Below, piece after piece: positions 14,086 to 14,937 of a stretch of DNA of 14,937 nt (the stretch's first letter is position 1; every line of letters starts with the position of its first letter). Position numbers and translations under genes: made by a program. The notes below the pieces were generated by a model. That model was not told the origin of the DNA, ran no database searches, and was given only the letters and a program-made list of their open reading frames with translations. The stretch lies in the NCBI GenBank assembly GCA_902796045.1, contig CADBNQ010000337.1, positions 1 through 14,937 of the forward strand, given 5' to 3'. This DNA is from an uncultured Lachnospiraceae bacterium (lineage in GTDB: Bacteria; Bacillota; Clostridia; Lachnospirales; Lachnospiraceae).

Positions 14086-14742
14086 ATGGGAAAACTAGTA
14101 AGGATACTGGCGCTTCTGGCGCTGGTCGCAATCATCGCCACAGGTTTCATCCAGTGGAACGCCTATCAGACCAAAAAGGAACTCAGGGCGGATGCCCTCC
14201 TCTATTTTAAGGAGGAGGATTACACAAAGACGATCGGCTACCTGGAGAAGGCGCTGAAAGTGAAATGCCTGTTCGGGGGGAATATCGACCGGGATATGCA
14301 GTGCTATCTGGCTGAGAGCTACCTGGATATGGATGACTATGAGAAGGCAGAGCAGATCTACCAGAAGCTTCAGAAGAAGGAACCGTCCAATGCTCTCTAC
14401 TATCTGCAGGAAGGAGTCTGCAGCAAGGCTTCGGGAGATTATGAGCAGGCTATGGAGATCTTCCAGAAGGGCTGGGAGAAGACCAGGGATCCTGCCTTCC
14501 TGTCCAGGATCTGTGAGATCTATATAGAACAAAAAGAATATGACAAGGCACTTGATTATGCCAGACAGGGCATGAACGGCGGGGATACTGCCGGCGCGGA
14601 GCTTATGTATGAGCTGATCATCATCTACGAGAAGTCTGAGGATTATGATAAGGCCTATGAGGCCGCAAAGGAATACTGTGACTTGTATCCGGATGACGAA
14701 CGTGCCAGAAAAGAACTCATCTTCCTGTCTTCAAGGATCTAG
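14086..14742 (+). CDS. Membrane-anchored TPR-repeat protein of unknown function
   Basis: 218 residues. One N-terminal membrane segment (about 4-22, 'LVRILALLALVAIIATGFI') is followed by about five tetratricopeptide repeats at roughly 34-60, 70-100, 105-133, 137-165 and 171-201. Each shows the TPR pattern, for example 'AESYLDMDDYEKAEQIYQKL' and 'GDYEQAMEIFQKG'. TPR domains hold protein partners; no enzymatic motif is visible. The short basic start before the membrane helix suggests the repeats lie outside the membrane, though the reverse is not excluded. It starts 15 bp after the rluD gene with GGGAGGA before the ATG and closes the operon. It could be an envelope scaffold, but no role is claimed. 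Confidence 0.82.
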   Translation: MGKLVRILALLALVAIIATGFIQWNAYQTKKELRADALLYFKEEDYTKTIGYLEKALKVKCLFGGNIDRDMQCYLAESYLDMDDYEKAEQIYQKLQKKEPSNALYYLQEGVCSKASGDYEQAMEIFQKGWEKTRDPAFLSRICEIYIEQKEYDKALDYARQGMNGGDTAGAELMYELIIIYEKSEDYDKAYEAAKEYCDLYPDDERARKELIFLSSRI

Positions 14743-14752
14743 GGCTAGAACA

Positions 14753-14770
14753 AAGTCCGCAAGCGGACTT
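14753..14770. repeat. Perfect hairpin 1
   Basis: AAGTCCGC (14753-14760) and GCGGACTT (14763-14770) are exact reverse complements with a two-base AA loop. It lies 10 bp after the TPR gene stop. No T-run follows. Confidence 0.85.
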
Positions 14771-14781
14771 CAACTTCCCAG

Positions 14782-14799
14782 CCCCTCAGTCTTGAGGGG
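14782..14799. repeat. Perfect hairpin 2
   Basis: CCCCTCA (14782-14788) and TGAGGGG (14793-14799) are exact reverse complements around a four-base GTCT loop. Confidence 0.85.
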
Positions 14800-14800
14800 A

Positions 14801-14819
14801 GCGTAGCAGGACTTTACGC
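14801..14819. repeat. Short hairpin 3
   Basis: GCGTA (14801-14805) pairs with TACGC (14815-14819) around a nine-base loop containing GGACTT. It is only five pairs, but it sits directly between hairpins 2 and 4. Confidence 0.5.
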
Positions 14820-14821
14820 GC

Positions 14822-14859
14822 CGCCGCACGGCAGCACAGCTGCCTTCCTCTGTGCGGCG
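14822..14859. repeat. Nested hairpin 4
   Basis: Outer stem CGCCGCAC (14822-14829) with GTGCGGCG (14852-14859), eight perfect pairs. Inner stem GGCAGC (14830-14835) with GCTGCC (14839-14844), six perfect pairs around an ACA loop. A seven-base bulge (14845-14851) lies on the 3' side. Confidence 0.85.
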
Positions 14860-14891
14860 TGTGCTTCTCGTCTCTCGACTCGGTCGGTGCT

Positions 14892-14921
14892 TCTGCTTCG
14901 CAGAGTCGTCCACTGGACGAC
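14892..14921. repeat. Adjacent hairpins 5 and 6
   Basis: TCTGC (14892-14896) pairs with GCAGA (14900-14904) around TTC. The very next base starts GTCGTCC (14905-14911), which pairs with GGACGAC (14915-14921) around ACT. The two stems stack end to end. Confidence 0.8.
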
Positions 14922-14937
14922 CGCACCCCCCGGAGGG

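Larger units (their letters stand above)
14743..14937 (+). other. Gene-free, hairpin-dense structured region (candidate RNA or palindromic repeat)
   Basis: No supported coding region. At least five hairpins, four with perfect stems of 6-8 bp, follow one another within 170 bases: 14753-14770, 14782-14799, 14801-14819, 14822-14859 (with a nested inner stem) and 14892-14921. None ends in a T-tract, so none is a standard intrinsic terminator. The composition is more G+C-rich than the genes before it. It could be a structured non-coding RNA, a cluster of interspersed palindromic repeats, or the start of a longer element cut by the window edge. Confidence 0.6.

Noticed and set aside
14753..14799. 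Intrinsic terminator for the TPR operon
   Set aside because: The hairpins are strong but neither is followed by a T-run. Factor-dependent termination is possible but not visible.
14861..14894. Direct repeat GTGCTTCT at 14861-14868 and 14887-14894 as a CRISPR or tandem array
   Set aside because: Only two eight-base copies with no regular spacing; not an array.
14876..14896. Resemblance of the tail to the 3' end of a Cas9 tracrRNA (CTCGGTCGGTGC)
   Set aside because: The match is short, interrupted, lacks a following T-run, and there is no cas gene or repeat array in the window.

Overview
The window looks like a chromosomal stretch from a rod-shaped, low-to-mid G+C Firmicute of the Clostridia, most likely Lachnospiraceae or a close relative. 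Reasons: a clostridial-type PBP2 of about 970 residues with a large insertion, a MinCDE system beside mreCD/rodA, a yggS-sepF pair, strong AGGAGG-type ribosome sites, very short intergenic gaps, and all genes on one strand. The genus is an inference. Base composition by eye is near 50% G+C.

Layout. Bases 1-8135 form one tight cell-shape and septum-placement operon: the end of mreC, then mreD, PBP2 (mrdA), minC, minD, minE, rodA, mgsA (methylglyoxal synthase) and a DacA-like D,D-carboxypeptidase. Gaps are 0-31 bp with two overlaps, so the genes are probably co-transcribed and partly translationally coupled. Bases 8139-8724 form a small separate unit: a sigma-A-like promoter, a 138-residue P-loop protein of unknown function and a clear intrinsic terminator. 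Bases 8782-14742 form a second run: a HlyD-like single-pass membrane protein, yggS, sepF, aroB, lspA, an RluD-type pseudouridine synthase and a membrane-anchored TPR protein.

How they work together. MreC/MreD, RodA (glycosyltransferase) and PBP2 (transpeptidase) build the lateral wall. MinC/D/E restrict Z-ring placement. SepF tethers FtsZ to the membrane. The DacA-like enzyme trims pentapeptides and appears to be a lipoprotein, whose signal peptide would be removed by LspA encoded further on. MgsA, AroB and RluD are housekeeping enzymes embedded in these operons.

The last 195 bp (14743-14937) contain no recognisable gene but a dense series of near-perfect hairpins, with one 5' strand that could pair with either of two partners. 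This is the least explained part of the window. I found no CRISPR array, insertion sequence, tRNA, rRNA, defence system or biosynthetic cluster. Most of the window is ordinary core genome; the unusual points are the structured tail, the P-loop protein unit, the orphan HlyD-like protein, the Asp-to-Glu change at the catalytic position of MgsA and the insertion in PBP2.
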